From Ovis canadensis (lineage: Eukaryota; Chordata; Mammalia; Artiodactyla; Bovidae): a DNA stretch of 64,000 bases. Within the stretch, counting starts at the first letter, position 1; each line of letters starts with the position of its first letter. The stretch lies in the NCBI RefSeq assembly GCF_042477335.2, contig NC_091255.1:28126501-28190500 (forward strand), in the 5' to 3' direction. Shown here one piece after another: positions 44,621-55,674 of the stretch. A program made the position numbers and the translations under genes. The notes beneath the pieces are model-generated. The model was not told where the DNA came from, did not search any database, and saw only the letters and a list, made by a program, of their open reading frames with translations.

Positions 44621-44735
44621 GACTTCCCTAGCAGTCCAGCAGTTAGGACTCTGCACTCCCACTCCAGGGGGCACGGATGTGATTCCTGGTTGGGGAACTA
44701 AGATCCTGCATACCACGTGCTGTGGCCAAAAAAAA
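44621..44735 (+). mobile_element. CHR-2 SINE
   Basis: 'gggacttccctagcagtccag', 'gcactcccactccagggggc' and 'tgctgtggccaaaaaaaatt'. It is followed by an (AT)/(ATAG) microsatellite at about 44742-44768. Confidence 0.92.
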
Positions 44736-44769
44736 TTTTTTTAATTATATATATAGATAGATAGATATT

Positions 44770-45685
44770 GAAACAAATTACATAAAAACAAAGGTAATAT
44801 ATACTCGAAACTCACCACTTTCTAATTATTTTACTACATTTTATAAGCATCTATGCTTTTGAGGTTACTCATGTCTCTTGAGTCTGTTTGGTGGGAATAT
44901 TATATGTAATGTTTTCCTATCTTGCATCCCTTCCCATTCAGTGACTTAACATTGGTAAATTGAAATCAGCCATGGTAGGAGGATTTGTACCATGGAAATT
45001 GTTGATTGTATAGACAAGAATATGATGGAGAAAATGTTAATAATGCAGATTCAACTGAAACCCATGTTGTATTTATAATCGTGACATTGTGATGAGTACA
45101 AAAAGTTGAGGACATACTCTTCCAGCATTCAAACACTACTACCTGATTCAGCAAAGAAGTCTCTATATCACTGATGAACAGATGAAGTTCTGATATATGT
45201 CTTTGTTGTTTCTCTTTTGTCTTACTCCTTAACATAAGTGAAAATATCAACCAACATTCAGAGTGGAATTATACTCACTTGTTTAGAGACATGAGTGCCT
45301 TCTTTGCTGAACTGGATAATAACCAAGCATTTATACGTAGTCTGATTTTGTCAAATCATGATTGAATTGCAACCATAGTTGGACTATGGACTATGGATAC
45401 AAGAGTTCAACAAAGGTCAATAAAAGCATTGTGAGATTCAACAGACTATACGGAATTTACAAAGAAGCATTGTGTATTTTATTATTTATGAATAGTGTGC
45501 TACACACCCTTTCTAGCAATAACATTTTAGAATAAACTTATACATCATTTATACTAAATTATACCAAATTTATAAGAAGCATATATTTTTTTTTTCTGGA
45601 GAGCCAGTTTTTAAATATGTACCAGCACCATCTTTGAATCACCTTTGTATCCTGAATGGGGTGGGCCTACCTCATTATTAGAACT
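44770..45685. other. AT-rich unassigned DNA
   Basis: About 900 bases at low GC. Flanking words 'agagccaattgttaaa' (44547) and 'agagccagtttttaaa' (45600) are similar, hinting at one old element around the SINE. A 94-codon minus ORF (44966-45250) has no recognisable domain. Confidence 0.3.
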
Positions 45686-45689
45686 GTGA

Positions 45690-45812
45690 GGGACTTCCCT
45701 GGTGGTTCAGTGGTTAAGACTCCATGCTTCCACTGCAGGGGGCACAGATTTGATCCCTGGGAGGGGGAGCTAAGATCCCACATGCCACTCGGTGTTGGGA
45801 ACAAAAAAGCAA
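45690..45812 (+). mobile_element. CHR-2 SINE
   Basis: 'gggacttccctggtggttcag', 'tgcttccactgcagggggc', 'gatccctgggagggggagc' and 'ggaacaaaaaagc'. Confidence 0.93.
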
Positions 45813-46158
45813 AGGAATGTGATTTCACTGCCCAGAGTGTCAAAACTGGGTGAGCATCTCCCTGGCAGAATTTTGTCTTACCAGGCTTATTTCTTTTGAA
45901 TGTGCTGCCTACAACAAAGCCTCTTTCACACTTGCTGAAGCTGTCCTGGAGTGGGGACACTGGCTCTTTCGTCCTCCTTTGTGTAGCCTGGTGCATGTCC
46001 CTAGGCAGGGAGGTGCAAGGAAAGTGATAAAACGTGCATAACCAGGGCCTCATCGAGCCTCCCAATAGTTCACAGCCTGGCTCTCTTTTCCTATAGGTTT
46101 TCCATGACCTGAAAAGCACACAACTCCCTGGAAAGTCTCTCTATAAGAAACAGGAGCA
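45813..46158. other. Single-copy stretch, no gene seen
   Basis: The 150-codon minus ORF (45667-46119) extends into the CHR-2 SINE and is rejected. Confidence 0.4.
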
Positions 46159-46325
46159 GGGGACTTCCCTGGTGGTGTAGGGGCTAAGACTCTGCACTCC
46201 CAAAGCAGGGGGCCTGGGGTTTTTTCAGGAAACTAGATCCTAACTGTCTCAGCTAAGAGTTGAAATGCCACAGCTAAAGATCACACTGCAACTAAGACCC
46301 AGCGCAGCCAATTATTTTTTTTTTT
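46159..46325 (+). mobile_element. CHR-2 SINE
   Basis: 'gggacttccctggtggtgtag', 'gcactcccaaagcaggggg', 'actaagacccagcgcagcc' then a T-rich stretch instead of the usual AAATA tail. Confidence 0.9.
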
Positions 46326-47334
46326 AAGACATGGAGAAAGGACTTCCCTTCCTCATCAAAGGTGCAAAGCAGTGGGGCAGTACACACCACAGACTGAGGG
46401 AGCTCTAGGCAACACGATGCCCTGATCTGGGGGAGCAGAGGGTCTTTCCAGGAAGCTGGAGATGGTGTAAGACTGGGCTTATTCACAAACACCCTCGAGG
46501 ACTCCCAGATACACCAGCGAGACAGGCCCAGTTCTGCAGTTATCTGGGTGGGGCTACCCAGAAGTAACCTTCAGGCTTAATGATTTATGAGATCTCATTT
46601 GTACCTCATTTGCCAAGCTTCATTGTGCAGATGAGAAAGCCCATCTCAGGAGGGAGATGACTCAACCAGAAAGGTCACATGGGGAGTCGGAGTCCAGCAC
46701 TATGGCTATATCTCTGACTGTTTCATCCAGCCTCAGCTCTAGGCAAGATTTCACCTTTACATAAGCAGGGAAAGAAAGCATCAGCTCCTTGTGTAGAAAC
46801 ACACAGAGCCAGCTGGCACGTCTGTGAAGCAGCATTTGTGCTTCTCCCAGATCATTTACAGATTCTGGGGACGAGAGTGTGAAGGGAAAGTGCTCCAGAA
46901 GCCCTTGCCCGCAGTTTCTACACAATGGCTAAGCTGTCCCCCCATGGCACATTGTCCACCTATTTCATCTGCCTCTGTCTTGTTCCCACCTACAGGCAAG
47001 TCCCTGTCTCAGGGAACACGACACCCATGGCCTCTGGGGCCAGAAACAGGCCCAGGCACGGTTACAGCGTCAAATACCCTGACACTGGGCAAGTCTGTTC
47101 GATGGAAAAAGAAAAGGAACAAAATGTTACTGGATGCCTTAATAAATTACGGCCATTTTACTTCTAACTGAAACCCAGCTCAAACAGGTTTAAATTTATT
47201 TTTTTTTTAAAAAAAGGACTTTATCAGTAAAGCAAGCAAACTACTCTGGAACAGATCAAATGGGCTTCAGCTGTAGCTTGACCCAGGGGAATAATATCTT
47301 CAGGACCCATTTCACTCTCTCCATCTCTGTGTGC
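46326..47334. other. Single-copy DNA with MIR pieces
   Basis: 46585-46760 is antisense MIR ('tgcagatgagaaagcccatc'). A mixed T-run then A-run lies at 47199-47216. The 115-codon ORF at 46824-47171 shows no domain. No gene accepted. Confidence 0.45.
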
Positions 47335-47550
47335 ATGCATGCGAAGTCTGTTCAGTCGTGCCCAACTCTTGGTGACCCATAGACTGTAGCCCACTGGGCT
47401 CCTCTGTCTACGGGATTCTCCAGGCAAAGATACTGGAGTGGGTTACCATTTCCTTCTCTAGGGGAATCTTCCTGAACCAGGGATCAAACCCACATCTCTT
47501 GTGTCTCCTGCATTGAGGGTTCTTTACCACTAGCACCACCTGGAAAGCCT
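47335..47550 (-). mobile_element. Bov-tA SINE, minus strand
   Basis: 'gttcagtcgtgcccaactct', 'ttctccaggcaaagatactgg', 'agggatcaaacccacatctc' and 'ctagcaccacctggaaagcc'. Confidence 0.93.
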
Positions 47551-47908
47551 AGACTCCGCATTCTCTTGTTGGCTCCATTATCAAACAGACTCTCCACTCA
47601 GAGAAGGAAGAAGTATGACTGCCCACACTCCAATCATACACATGGTCAGACTCTGGGCCTAGCAATAAGAAAAATAATGGCCTTCTCAATAATGCCCATA
47701 CAAATCCTAGGATCACCTTAATTGGACCAATCAGAGTCACATGGTATAGTCTTGAACCAATTACTGAGGTTAGGTAAATTCAAAGCACTGATTGGCCATG
47801 CTTGAGTCACATGCTCCTTCCCTGGAGTGAGAAATAAATCCTGGCACAGAGCACATGAACTACAAATGCGTTAGGGAATAGAGTTCCCCCCAAAGAAATA
47901 AAAAGGTA
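47551..47908. other. Old repeat-like DNA
   Basis: 'ttggaccaatcagagtcaca' and 'gattggccatgcttgagtca' are two related phrases of the kind found in ancient dispersed repeats. No gene. Confidence 0.35.
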
Positions 47909-48095
47909 GACCTTGGTGGCTCAGATGGTAAAGAATCTGCCTACACTGCAGGAGGACCAGTTTCAATCCCTGGATTGGGAAGATCCCCTGGAGAAGGGAA
48001 TAGCTACCCACTCCAGTATTTTTGCCTGGAGAATTGACTCCTCTGTCCATGGGGTCACAAAGAGTCAGACACAAGTGAGCAAGCAACACTTTCAC
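47909..48095 (+). mobile_element. Bov-tA SINE
   Basis: 'ccttggtggctcagatggta', 'agtttcaatccctggattgg', 'aagggaatagctacccact' and 'gagtcagacacaagtgagca'. The last part of the BovA body has a small deletion. Confidence 0.93.
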
Positions 48096-48690
48096 TAACA
48101 TTTTACTAAAAGAAATGAAAATGGATTCTGGGTCGCCCAAAAGACCTCAAATGCCCGCTATACCTATATCTACCAGGCTCTTGGTTCATTATTTTCATGA
48201 AACTCTCACAACAATGTAATTTAATCTTTCAGAACTACAGTCTCCTCTTTTAAAATGAGAATAATGATACCAAATAAGAAGAATAGCTGCCACTTATTTA
48301 GAACTTACTGTACCAGGCACTGGGCTCAGTGCTTTCATGTATTCCAACTCATTTAATTATTTATGTCATAAGATTGCTGTTGAACACAAATTGAAACAGA
48401 TGACATGAACGGTCCCAGGCATAGTACCTGGCATATAATAGGTGATAAATCTTTAAATGTATTTTATTTGTATCTGCCCCTCATCTCCTATAGTATTAAG
48501 GCTCTAACAGGTGCTGATTTTAAAGGTTGAATTAATTAATGAAAGCACTAATTATTTCTGCTTTTAATTATTTATCCTCTACCTAGTTGTACAAAGGATT
48601 TGCTATAACAAACAGGATATCCATTCGGCAACACAGTGCAGTTAAGATAGGAAAACAAAAATGGGATAAAGGAAATATGTAAATCAGAAT
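48096..48690. other. MIR piece and AT-rich single-copy DNA
   Basis: 48275-48470 is antisense MIR and a MIR/L2 tail. 48500-48620 ('gaattaattaatgaaagcac', 'gcttttaattatttatcctc') is dense in homeodomain-type TAATTA words. Confidence 0.4.
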
Positions 48691-48703
48691 AGAATAACAA
48701 GCT

Positions 48704-48981
48704 GCTGCTGTTACTGCTGCTAAGTCGCTTCAGTCAAGTCCGACTCTGTGCGACCCCATAGCCAGCAGCTTCCAGGCTCCCCCGTCCCTGGGATTCTCCA
48801 GGCAAGAACACTGGAGTGGGTTGCCATTTCCTTCTCCAACGCATGAAAGTGAAAAGTGAAAGTGAAGTTGCTCAGTCGTGTCAGACTCTTCACGACCCCA
48901 GGGACTGCAGCCTACCAGGTGCCTCTATCCATGGGATTTTCCAGGCAAGAGTACTGGAGTGGGGTGCCATCGCCTTCTCCG
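48704..48981 (-). mobile_element. BOV-A2 SINE, minus strand, 13-bp TSD
   Basis: Antisense BovA dimer with 'gctgctgttactgctgctaag' style tail at the left and linker 'gtgaaaagtgaaagtgaag'. The TSD 'agaataacaagct' is perfect at 48691-48703 and 48982-48994. Confidence 0.96.
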
Positions 48982-48994
48982 AGAATAACAAGCT

Positions 48995-49307
48995 AGGTGG
49001 AAAAATAAAATGCATTCACAGAGACTGGGGAATTACTTGGCGAATTTGGCTCTGAGCTTCCTGGCCAACAAAGAGAAAAAGGAAACCCCATTCATTACAG
49101 TTCTACTATTCGAGTGCAGGGGAGGAAATATCCTTCCTCAAGGAATAGAATTTAATAATACATTGGCTTTTGAGGCAAAGGAATTATTGCTAGGGGAGGC
49201 GCAGATACCTCTAGATCCTATATCGGGAAAGAACTGGAGTGTCTCTAGTGCCGAAAGTAATTGGCGAGGCAGCACTTCGTCTGTCGTGAGGCAAATACCT
49301 GAGGCAA
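48995..49307. other. Single-copy stretch, no gene seen
   Basis: A 122-codon plus ORF (49010-49378) runs into the next SINE; no domain recognised. Confidence 0.4.
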
Positions 49308-49447
49308 TTTTTAAATCATTACCTATTGATTTGGCTGCACCAGGTCTTAGTTGCGGCATGTGGAATCTAGTTTCCTGACCAGGGATGGAACCCAGGCCCC
49401 CTGCATTGGGAGGGCAGAGTCTTAGCCCCTAGATCACCAGGGAAGTA
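49308..49447 (-). mobile_element. CHR-2 SINE, minus strand
   Basis: 'cattacctattgatttggct', 'agttgcggcatgtggaatct', 'gggatggaacccaggcccc' and 'agatcaccagggaagtacc'. Confidence 0.9.
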
Positions 49448-50694
49448 CCCCTGAGATACTTTTGATAGCAGGATGAGGTGCCTCTGTGGGGCACTGGTAA
49501 GAACTCAATTTCTTGAGGCACAAATCCTCCCCCAGCCTTAGGAGGGACTCCCTCTGACAGAGCCCACACTCAGAGGGGAAGTAGGAGCCTTGTCTCTTGG
49601 AAGAGGATGACCTTGAAGGCCTGAGCTCCCTCTGCAAGGAAAAACCTAGGAGATGATCTCCAGGGGGCTCAGGAAGGAGAAACCCAGGGGTTCTCACCTA
49701 GCTCCTCCCTGAGGCAGGACACCGCCTCTTGACTCTGAATCTCCAGCCTACAGTCCAGAAAGAGTTAATTTGCGGTGACCCAAATCTGCAGTCCCATTTT
49801 GGGCACGCTGAAAATTACTTTTTAATCCTGGCTTTCAAGGCTTGCCCGGGAGCCATCTGCTCTGCCCTCCCCCACCTCGGGCACATGGGATTACTCCCAC
49901 CTGCCCCGCCTAACTTGCTTCTGTGGGGACTAATTCCACTCCTGCCCATCCAGAGAATAATTTGTAGGATGATGGTTTCATGTGTGGGGTGGGAAGAAAT
50001 CCTAGATTAAAAAAAAAACAAACAAGGTTTTCAGATTAAATAGAAAACAATCTGAAAGGTCAGAATCCATAAACAACTTGTAGGTCTAAGATAATCAGAC
50101 GTCCCAGCCTCAGTGATACAAGGCCATCTGTTGCAGGCTCCTGGGCTGGACAATGTGGAGCTTGGGTGGTTTTCTGGGCTTTAATACTTGGGTGTCAGAG
50201 GGTTATGAAAGCAGATTTGCACCCATGACTCTGGGTTTGTTCCACCCAAGGAAACAGCAGAAGTCCCTGAACTCCCACCAGAATAAGACCCAGAGATTAT
50301 ACCCTAAACTTTCAATCCTTCTCAATGGACCAATTCACGTAGACCACCTACTGTGTGCCTGGGACTACACCCTCAAGGACCTCACTAATGGTGGAGGAGA
50401 GAGATGAGTCAGTAACGAGAACCCAGTATGAAGTGTGATGTGTGTTGTGAAAAGGGGATTTCTGGGAGCACAGGGTGAGCGCCAACCCAAAACCCTGGTA
50501 GGGAACTAAGCTTAGTCGTGAAGAACAGGAGTTCATCAGATGGACAAAGTGAGATGGGACATCCACAGACATCCACAGAAAAGGCAATTGCACAGACAGA
50601 GGTCTGAGAGGATGGTGCTTCTGAGAAGGGGACAGAGAAAGTGTTCTCAGCCACATGGCTGGTAGAAGTATCCACTGCGTGGGTACCACCTCCA
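49448..50694. other. Single-copy stretch with possible conserved core
   Basis: 49740-49960 ('gaaagagttaatttgcggtg', 'aattactttttaatcctgg') has no repeat landmark and looks like noncoding conserved-type DNA. 50335-50400 is an L2/MIR end. No exon seen. Confidence 0.35.
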
Positions 50695-50862
50695 TCAAGG
50701 ATGATCCACCAGTAATCTTTGCAGTTACTAATACATATATCCTTTCACCCCAAAATTCCACTTCCAAGAATTTATCTTGCAAACATACTCCCACATGTGC
50801 AAAGTGACCTGCTTACAAGGTTATTCAATACAGCATTGTTGCGCTCGCTTTGGCAGCACATG

Positions 50863-50897
<35 letters not shown>

Positions 50898-51530
50898 GGC
50901 CCCTGCACAAGGATGACATGCAAATTCGTGAAGCATTCCATAAAAAAAAAAAAAAGCAGCCTTGTTTATTAATATAATGGCAAAAGGTTTGGAGTGATCT
51001 AAATGTCCACTATCTGGAAATTGGTTAAATGAATTATACTACAGCCCTACAAAGAATACCCTGCAATGGAAAAAAGAACAAAGCCATTCTTTATGTTCTG
51101 GCATGAAATGCTCTCCAAGAGTATTGTCAGGTGATAAAAAGCAAGGGGTCAACCAAATATGTAGACCTTCTCTGAGTTTAGATTTGAACAAACAGAGAGA
51201 GAGAGAGACCATTAGGGAAACCTGAATACTGATAGTTTGTATTTTTTTACATGAGATAGATATTATATTTTAAGTCATTTTCCTTTAGTGATATATGCTG
51301 AAGTATTTACGGGTGAAATTATATGATGTCAGAGATTTGCTTTAAAATAATCAAGGGGAGAGGGGACAAGGCTGGCACGTGCAATAACTGTTGAAGGGAG
51401 CTGACAGCTAAATGGGAGTTCACACTACTTTCTCTACTTTTATATCTGTGTGAAAAGTTTCTATGAAACTTTTTTCTGAAAAAGTTTTCAGAAAGCAAGA
51501 AATAGAATACTGTATTCAAAATACTGACAC
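50695..51530 (+). repeat. L1M 3' region, split by U6 retrocopy
   Basis: 'aaaattccacttccaagaat', 'cccacatgtgcaaagtgacc', 'caaggttattcaatacagca' and, past the U6 copy, 'ataatggcaaaaggtttgga', 'tgtccactatctggaaattgg' and 'ttctgaaaaagttttcag' are the L1M 3' region in order. Confidence 0.75.
50841..50955 (+). pseudogene. RNU6: U6 spliceosomal RNA retropseudogene
   Basis: Near full-length U6 copy starting 'gcgctcgctttggcagcac', with the 'acagagaagattagcatggc' core intact. It has at least five substitutions against U6, mostly CpG or C-to-T type ('ctgcacaagg', 'gacatgcaaa', 'gaagcattcc'). An A-run (50942-50955) replaces the normal T terminator. The TSD 'cagcattgtt'/'cagccttgtt' (50831-50840, 50957-50966) and host L1M DNA upstream, with no PSE or TATA, show a LINE-mobilised, untranscribed copy. 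Confidence 0.95.
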
Positions 51531-51540
51531 TTAAATAAAA

Positions 51541-51615
51541 AGATCTGAACTTCACCCTTATAGATAGATAGATTAGATAGATGGTAGGTAAATAGACAGA
51601 CAGACACATAGGTAG
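51541..51615. repeat. (TAGA)n/(CAGA)n microsatellite
   Basis: 'tagatagatagattagatag' followed by 'agacagacagaca': an interrupted tetranucleotide repeat. Confidence 0.85.
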
Positions 51616-52319
51616 ATGAATGTTTCCTGAGACCTACTGGGCTATTTGAGAATATAATAGCTTATTTTAAATTTTTTTATAATAGCTCATTTAAAAAAAT
51701 AATTATAAAAAAGTGTGGGAAATGTGAGGATAAAAGGAAATGAATAAACTTCAGTGGGGAGAGGGGGTAGTTGAGGAAGGTTTCTCAAGAGATGACGTCT
51801 ATGCTGCATCCTGAGAGATGCCCAGGAGCTTGCCAGATAAGGAGCATGAGTGAGGAGTCACACATTTGCACTGCGGGAAAAGCAAGAGTAGAGGCAGGGA
51901 AATGGAAAGAATATAGCATGTTTAACTAAAAGTACTACTTGGCATTAATATGAGCAAAATCAATACAGTACTGTTGTCATATATATATATGTATATAACC
52001 TTAACAATTGTTCTTCCAAAACAAAACAAAAGGATTTATGCACTCACAAAAAGAAACAACCAGGAACAACAGACTTACCTCTTTGCTTGCATATATATGT
52101 GTATATATATAACAAGTCTCTGTAAGACAACACATGGAGCTGGTAACATTTATTGCCTCCAGGAAGGTGGACTCGCTAGCTGGAAGAAAGGGTAAGAAAG
52201 AAACTTTTCAGTTTTCCTTTTTTATATCTTTTGAATTTTGAGCCAAGTGATGCATTATCTATTTTTCCTGAAGTTTTATATATATATATATGTTTGGACT
52301 CAAGAAACAAGCCTGTCTA
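51616..52319. other. AT-rich DNA with (TA)n microsatellites
   Basis: (AT)n tracts at about 51979-51997, 52090-52110 and 52269-52290. 51735-51850 resembles an antisense L2 piece. No gene. Confidence 0.5.
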
Positions 52320-52440
52320 GCTTGGATAAGTTATTTAGCCTTTACCTCTATGGATCTGTTTTCCTCTAGTTGGAACAGGAACAATAATATTAGAAATCTG
52401 CCTCATGGCAGTGTTGCAAAATTAAGTAAAATAATGGACT
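52320..52440 (+). repeat. MIR SINE, plus strand
   Basis: 'ggataagttatttagccttt', 'gatctgttttcctctagttgg' and 'ctgcctcatggcagtgttgc'. Confidence 0.6.
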
Positions 52441-52929
52441 AAATGAAATAGTGTAATAAATTAGATTCTGGATGGAGAATCCCCTTATGAACACCGGCAG
52501 ACATTGATGGCAAGGCTAGGGCTCAACCCAAGAGTATTTGATTTTGCGGTCCACGTTCTTTCCACTACAAAGTCAATCACCAAGTCAAGTTGAAGAGGGG
52601 CTGTCCATAGAGGGGACTGGCCTCCAGGCTGAAGCTAGGAATGGGGTCAGTGGGACCTCTCTGAAGCTTGAACACTACGGCTTCATAGGTCTTTATGGTT
52701 CGTGATCAGTCCTTCCAGGAAGCACACACAAGTGCTCATCACCTACTCTTAGCTATTTTCACTGCCTTGTCTCCCCCACGGAGGGTCACTGAAGATCAAG
52801 TGGATGAAAGATGTAGTCTTATCTGTGTGACCAAGACCAGGTCTTCTTCTGGGAGAGAAGTAGGTCTTCTCAGAGTTGCTCACAAATGTCTGAGCCCAAC
52901 GGCAGAGACCTCCGGAAAGAAGTCTTGAG
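52441..52929. other. Single-copy stretch, no gene seen
   Basis: Nothing recognised. Confidence 0.4.
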
Positions 52930-53105
52930 ACCCAGGGTTGGGAGTCAAAGGGTCTTGGACACTATTGAGAAAGCATATAAACTAAATCATATTCCTTCAC
53001 CTCACTGAGTCTCTGTTTTCTCATCTGTAAAGGGGGCGGGGTAGGTAGGAAATACCTGCCCTAGCTACCTCTTAGGGTTGATATGGATAGTTAATGAAAA
53101 GAGAT
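52930..53105 (+). repeat. MIR SINE, plus strand
   Basis: 'ccttcacctcactgagtctc', 'ttctcatctgtaaaggggg' and 'ctagctacctcttagggttg'. Confidence 0.75.
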
Positions 53106-53111
53106 ATGAGA

Positions 53112-53345
53112 AGACTTCCCTGGTGATCCAGTGGTAAAATATCTGTCTGCCATTGCAGGGGACATGGGTTTGACCCCTGGTCCTGGGAGATTCCACATGT
53201 CACAGGGCAACTAAGCCCGCAACTACTGAAGCCCATGTGCTCTATAGCCCGTGCTCTGCAACAAGAGAAGCCACCACAATGAGAAGCCCATGCTCATGAA
53301 CGAAGCCCCAGCACAGCCCCCCAATTTTTTTAAATTACATTTTTA
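53112..53345 (+). mobile_element. CHR-1 SINE
   Basis: 'gacttccctggtgatccagtg', 'catgggtttgacccctggtc', 'gctctatagcccgtgctctgc' and 'cagcacagccccccaa'. Confidence 0.93.
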
Positions 53346-53589
53346 AAGTTTTTTTTTTAAAGAAAAGAGATGAGAAATTATGTCTTTTAAATCAGACACT
53401 AAACTATTAGGATCTTCTTCAAGCCTGTTTACCCTGGCAGATTCTGTGGCTCCATAGATATTTTCTACATAAGTTAAAAAGATGATCAAAGGCAAGTTGA
53501 AAGGCTGACCCTGAATTAGCAAGCCAGAGCTGTCACCCTGAACTTCCTAAACCGTCCTTCTTCCCTGTGTCAAAGAGATTACAACACAC
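53346..53589. other. Short single-copy stretch
   Basis: Nothing recognised apart from a T-run at 53350-53359. Confidence 0.4.
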
Positions 53590-53880
53590 TCACAGGTGGG
53601 TGGGAAGGGTACTATGCCCCATAAATACACGTGGGCAGTAACCATCCACTTCAGATGTTTATCCTTGATGACAGCAGCAGCTGTCTCGATGTGGCTAAAC
53701 AAAGTCGGGAAAAATCAGAAAAATGCAAATAAGATTCTTATTTTAGGCAAATCAGTCTCAGCAAGGCTCATATCTGATCGTGCTTATCTTTAGGATGATC
53801 GTTAGGATAATGGATTAATGCAAATGTTTATTTTTGCCCTGTCTGCTTTCATCACTTTAAAAGCCCTCAGATCCCATCTT
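53590..53880. promoter_or_regulatory. Candidate enhancer: octamer/homeodomain cluster
   Basis: Repeat-free stretch with two perfect octamers ATGCAAAT (53723-53730 and 53818-53825), the second preceded by 'ggatta' (OTX/PITX-type core) and TAAT. It also has GATA-type 'cttatctt' (53783-53790) and 'cagcagcagctg'. Motif grouping is seen; enhancer function is inference. Confidence 0.35.
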
Positions 53881-54129
53881 GACTGCGCCAGGAACCCCCA
53901 GACCTGTTACCGATCAGTCTGGAGACAGAATCCCCAGCATGAGTGCTGGACGAGAACTGGGTAATCACAGAATCCAGCTCACCACAAGGTCCCCAGCACC
54001 ACACTGCCCCCACCTCTCATTACATGACACAAGCCACCTGCAGCCATCCTCAGATGGTGGAGGTTTCCCTTAGGAAGCCCCAGAAAGGGAGGAGGAAGAC
54101 ATAGGCGACTTTCTTTATGAGAAGGTCTT
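53881..54129. other. Short single-copy stretch
   Basis: Nothing recognised. Confidence 0.4.
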
Positions 54130-54340
54130 TGAGGGAAGGTGCAATGAGGAGGTTAAGAGCAGGAGCTTTGAAGTCAGGCAGTCCTGGTTGAACCCAACCT
54201 CTTACGTGCTGTGTGACCCGACTTCCATGAGCCTCAGTTTCCTCATCTGTAAAATGGGGATAAAATGACTTCTACTTCAGGGCTGTGGTGTGATCCAAAT
54301 GAGAACTGTGTGTGTAAAGCATCTTGTGAAGTCTCTGATG
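54130..54340 (+). repeat. MIR SINE, plus strand
   Basis: 'ggttaagagcaggagctttg', 'gtgctgtgtgacccgacttc', 'tcatctgtaaaatggggata' and 'gtgtgtaaagcatcttgtg'. Confidence 0.85.
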
Positions 54341-54359
54341 TGGGGTAAAAATGAGAGCA

Positions 54360-54790
54360 ACTGAGCACTGAGTATATATTTGGCACTGTGCTGAGTCCTT
54401 CGTGTGTATTGATTAATACCAGCAACAACCCTAAAGGGTTTCTCCAGTGGCTCAGTGCCACTTGCAATACAGGAGTTACAGGAGATGTGGGTTCGATCCG
54501 TGGGTCAAGAAGATCCCTGGAGGAGGGCATGCCAACCCACTGCAGTAATCTTGCCTGGAGAATCCAAGGAACAGAGGAGGCTGGCGGGCTACAGTCCATA
54601 GAGTCGAAAAGAGTCGGACATGACCAAAGCGACTTAGCACACGCATGCACATCTAAAATATAGATGTTATTAGCTCTTTCTTTAAAAAAAAAAAAAAAGA
54701 AAGTAAAAGAAGGAAACTGAAGTCCATAAGAGGTCAAGTGACAGGGCACGTGGCAGAACCAAGGTTTGAACCCATGGCAGCAGAGCCCAG
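54360..54790 (-). repeat. MIR split by Bov-tA
   Basis: Left piece to 54430 ('actgagcactgagtatatat'), right piece about 54700-54790 ('aaactgaagtccataagagg', 'accaaggtttgaacccatgg'). Antisense MIR. Confidence 0.75.
54433..54645 (+). mobile_element. Bov-tA SINE inside MIR
   Basis: 'gggtttctccagtggctcag', 'tgtgggttcgatccgtggg', 'catgccaacccactgcagta' and 'gtcggacatgaccaaagcga'. Confidence 0.94.
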
Positions 54791-54837
54791 TTCTTACTGC
54801 TACCCTTCATCCATTGCCAGCTCACTGTTTGTGTGTT

Positions 54838-54987
54838 TAATATTTATTTATTTTTGGCCACAGCCTCTCTAGTTGTGGCACCCAGGCCCCGTGGCATATG
54901 GGATCTTAGTTCCCCGACCAGGGACCGAACCCTCGTCCCCTGCATTGGAAGTTGGATTCTTAACCACTGTACTGTCAGGAAATTCCT
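54838..54987 (-). mobile_element. CHR-2 SINE, minus strand
   Basis: 'tatttatttatttttggcc', 'tggcatatgggatcttagtt', 'agggaccgaaccctcgtccc' and 'ctgtactgtcaggaaattcc'. Confidence 0.92.
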
Positions 54988-55482
54988 ATCAACTCACTGT
55001 TTGAACTGGAAAGATGGAGAAGGGGTCTCCCAGCCTGGCAAGGAGCTAGGCCTGTAGTGAACCTTTCTAGAATTCTGTATAATGAAGATAAGAGGGCACT
55101 GGTCAAAAATGAAGAAGCAGCAAAAGGAGAAGGCACAGAGGTTTCCAATGCAGCGTGGAGAGACAGAAACAGCGACCTCCCATCCACAGGTAGACAGCTT
55201 CTGGTGTGAGGGGGGCAGCCACCCAGCCAGTGACCCGCACTCCGACCCTGAGCCTGAGGCCCTAGCTGAGGCTCTCTCTCCCCTGGGTGTTGGGGACACA
55301 GCTGGAAAAACATCCTAGTCTCTGCGGAGGTGAATTTCACAGCACATTCCCAAAGCCTTTCTGGCTTCTTGCCTTAGATCGCTTTGAGTCAGAACCCATG
55401 ATGGACTGGAAGCGGGGAGTCAGCCCTGGGGGAAATGGTGTTTGGAAATATCCTCCCTCTGAGTCCAAAAACATCTAGCTAT
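54988..55482. other. Single-copy stretch, no gene seen
   Basis: A 121-codon minus ORF (54975-55340) overlaps another minus frame and a 78-codon plus ORF. No domain recognised. Confidence 0.4.
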
Positions 55483-55605
55483 GATAAACCCTGAGACCCT
55501 GATGCTCGGAAAGATTGAAGGCAGAAGGAGAAGAGGGGAAAGCCTGGCATGCTGCAGGCCATGGGGTATCAGAGAGTCAGGCATGACTTGGTGACTGAAC
55601 AACAT
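55483..55605 (+). mobile_element. BovB LINE 3' tip with internal deletion
   Basis: 'gaccctgatgctcggaaagat', 'ggcagaaggagaagagggg' then jumps to 'gcctggcatgctgcaggcc' and 'gtcaggcatgacttggtga', skipping about 100 bases found in the 16.6-kb copy. Confidence 0.88.
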
Positions 55606-55674
55606 GAAAAACCTCAGATTCTTAGAAACACCACAATGATTAAGACTAAAGACTCAGAATTCAGGTCTATTTCA

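Noticed and set aside
50841-50941. Functional U6 snRNA gene
   Set aside because: It has an A tail and TSD, lies inside L1M, and lacks upstream PSE/TATA and the T-run terminator.
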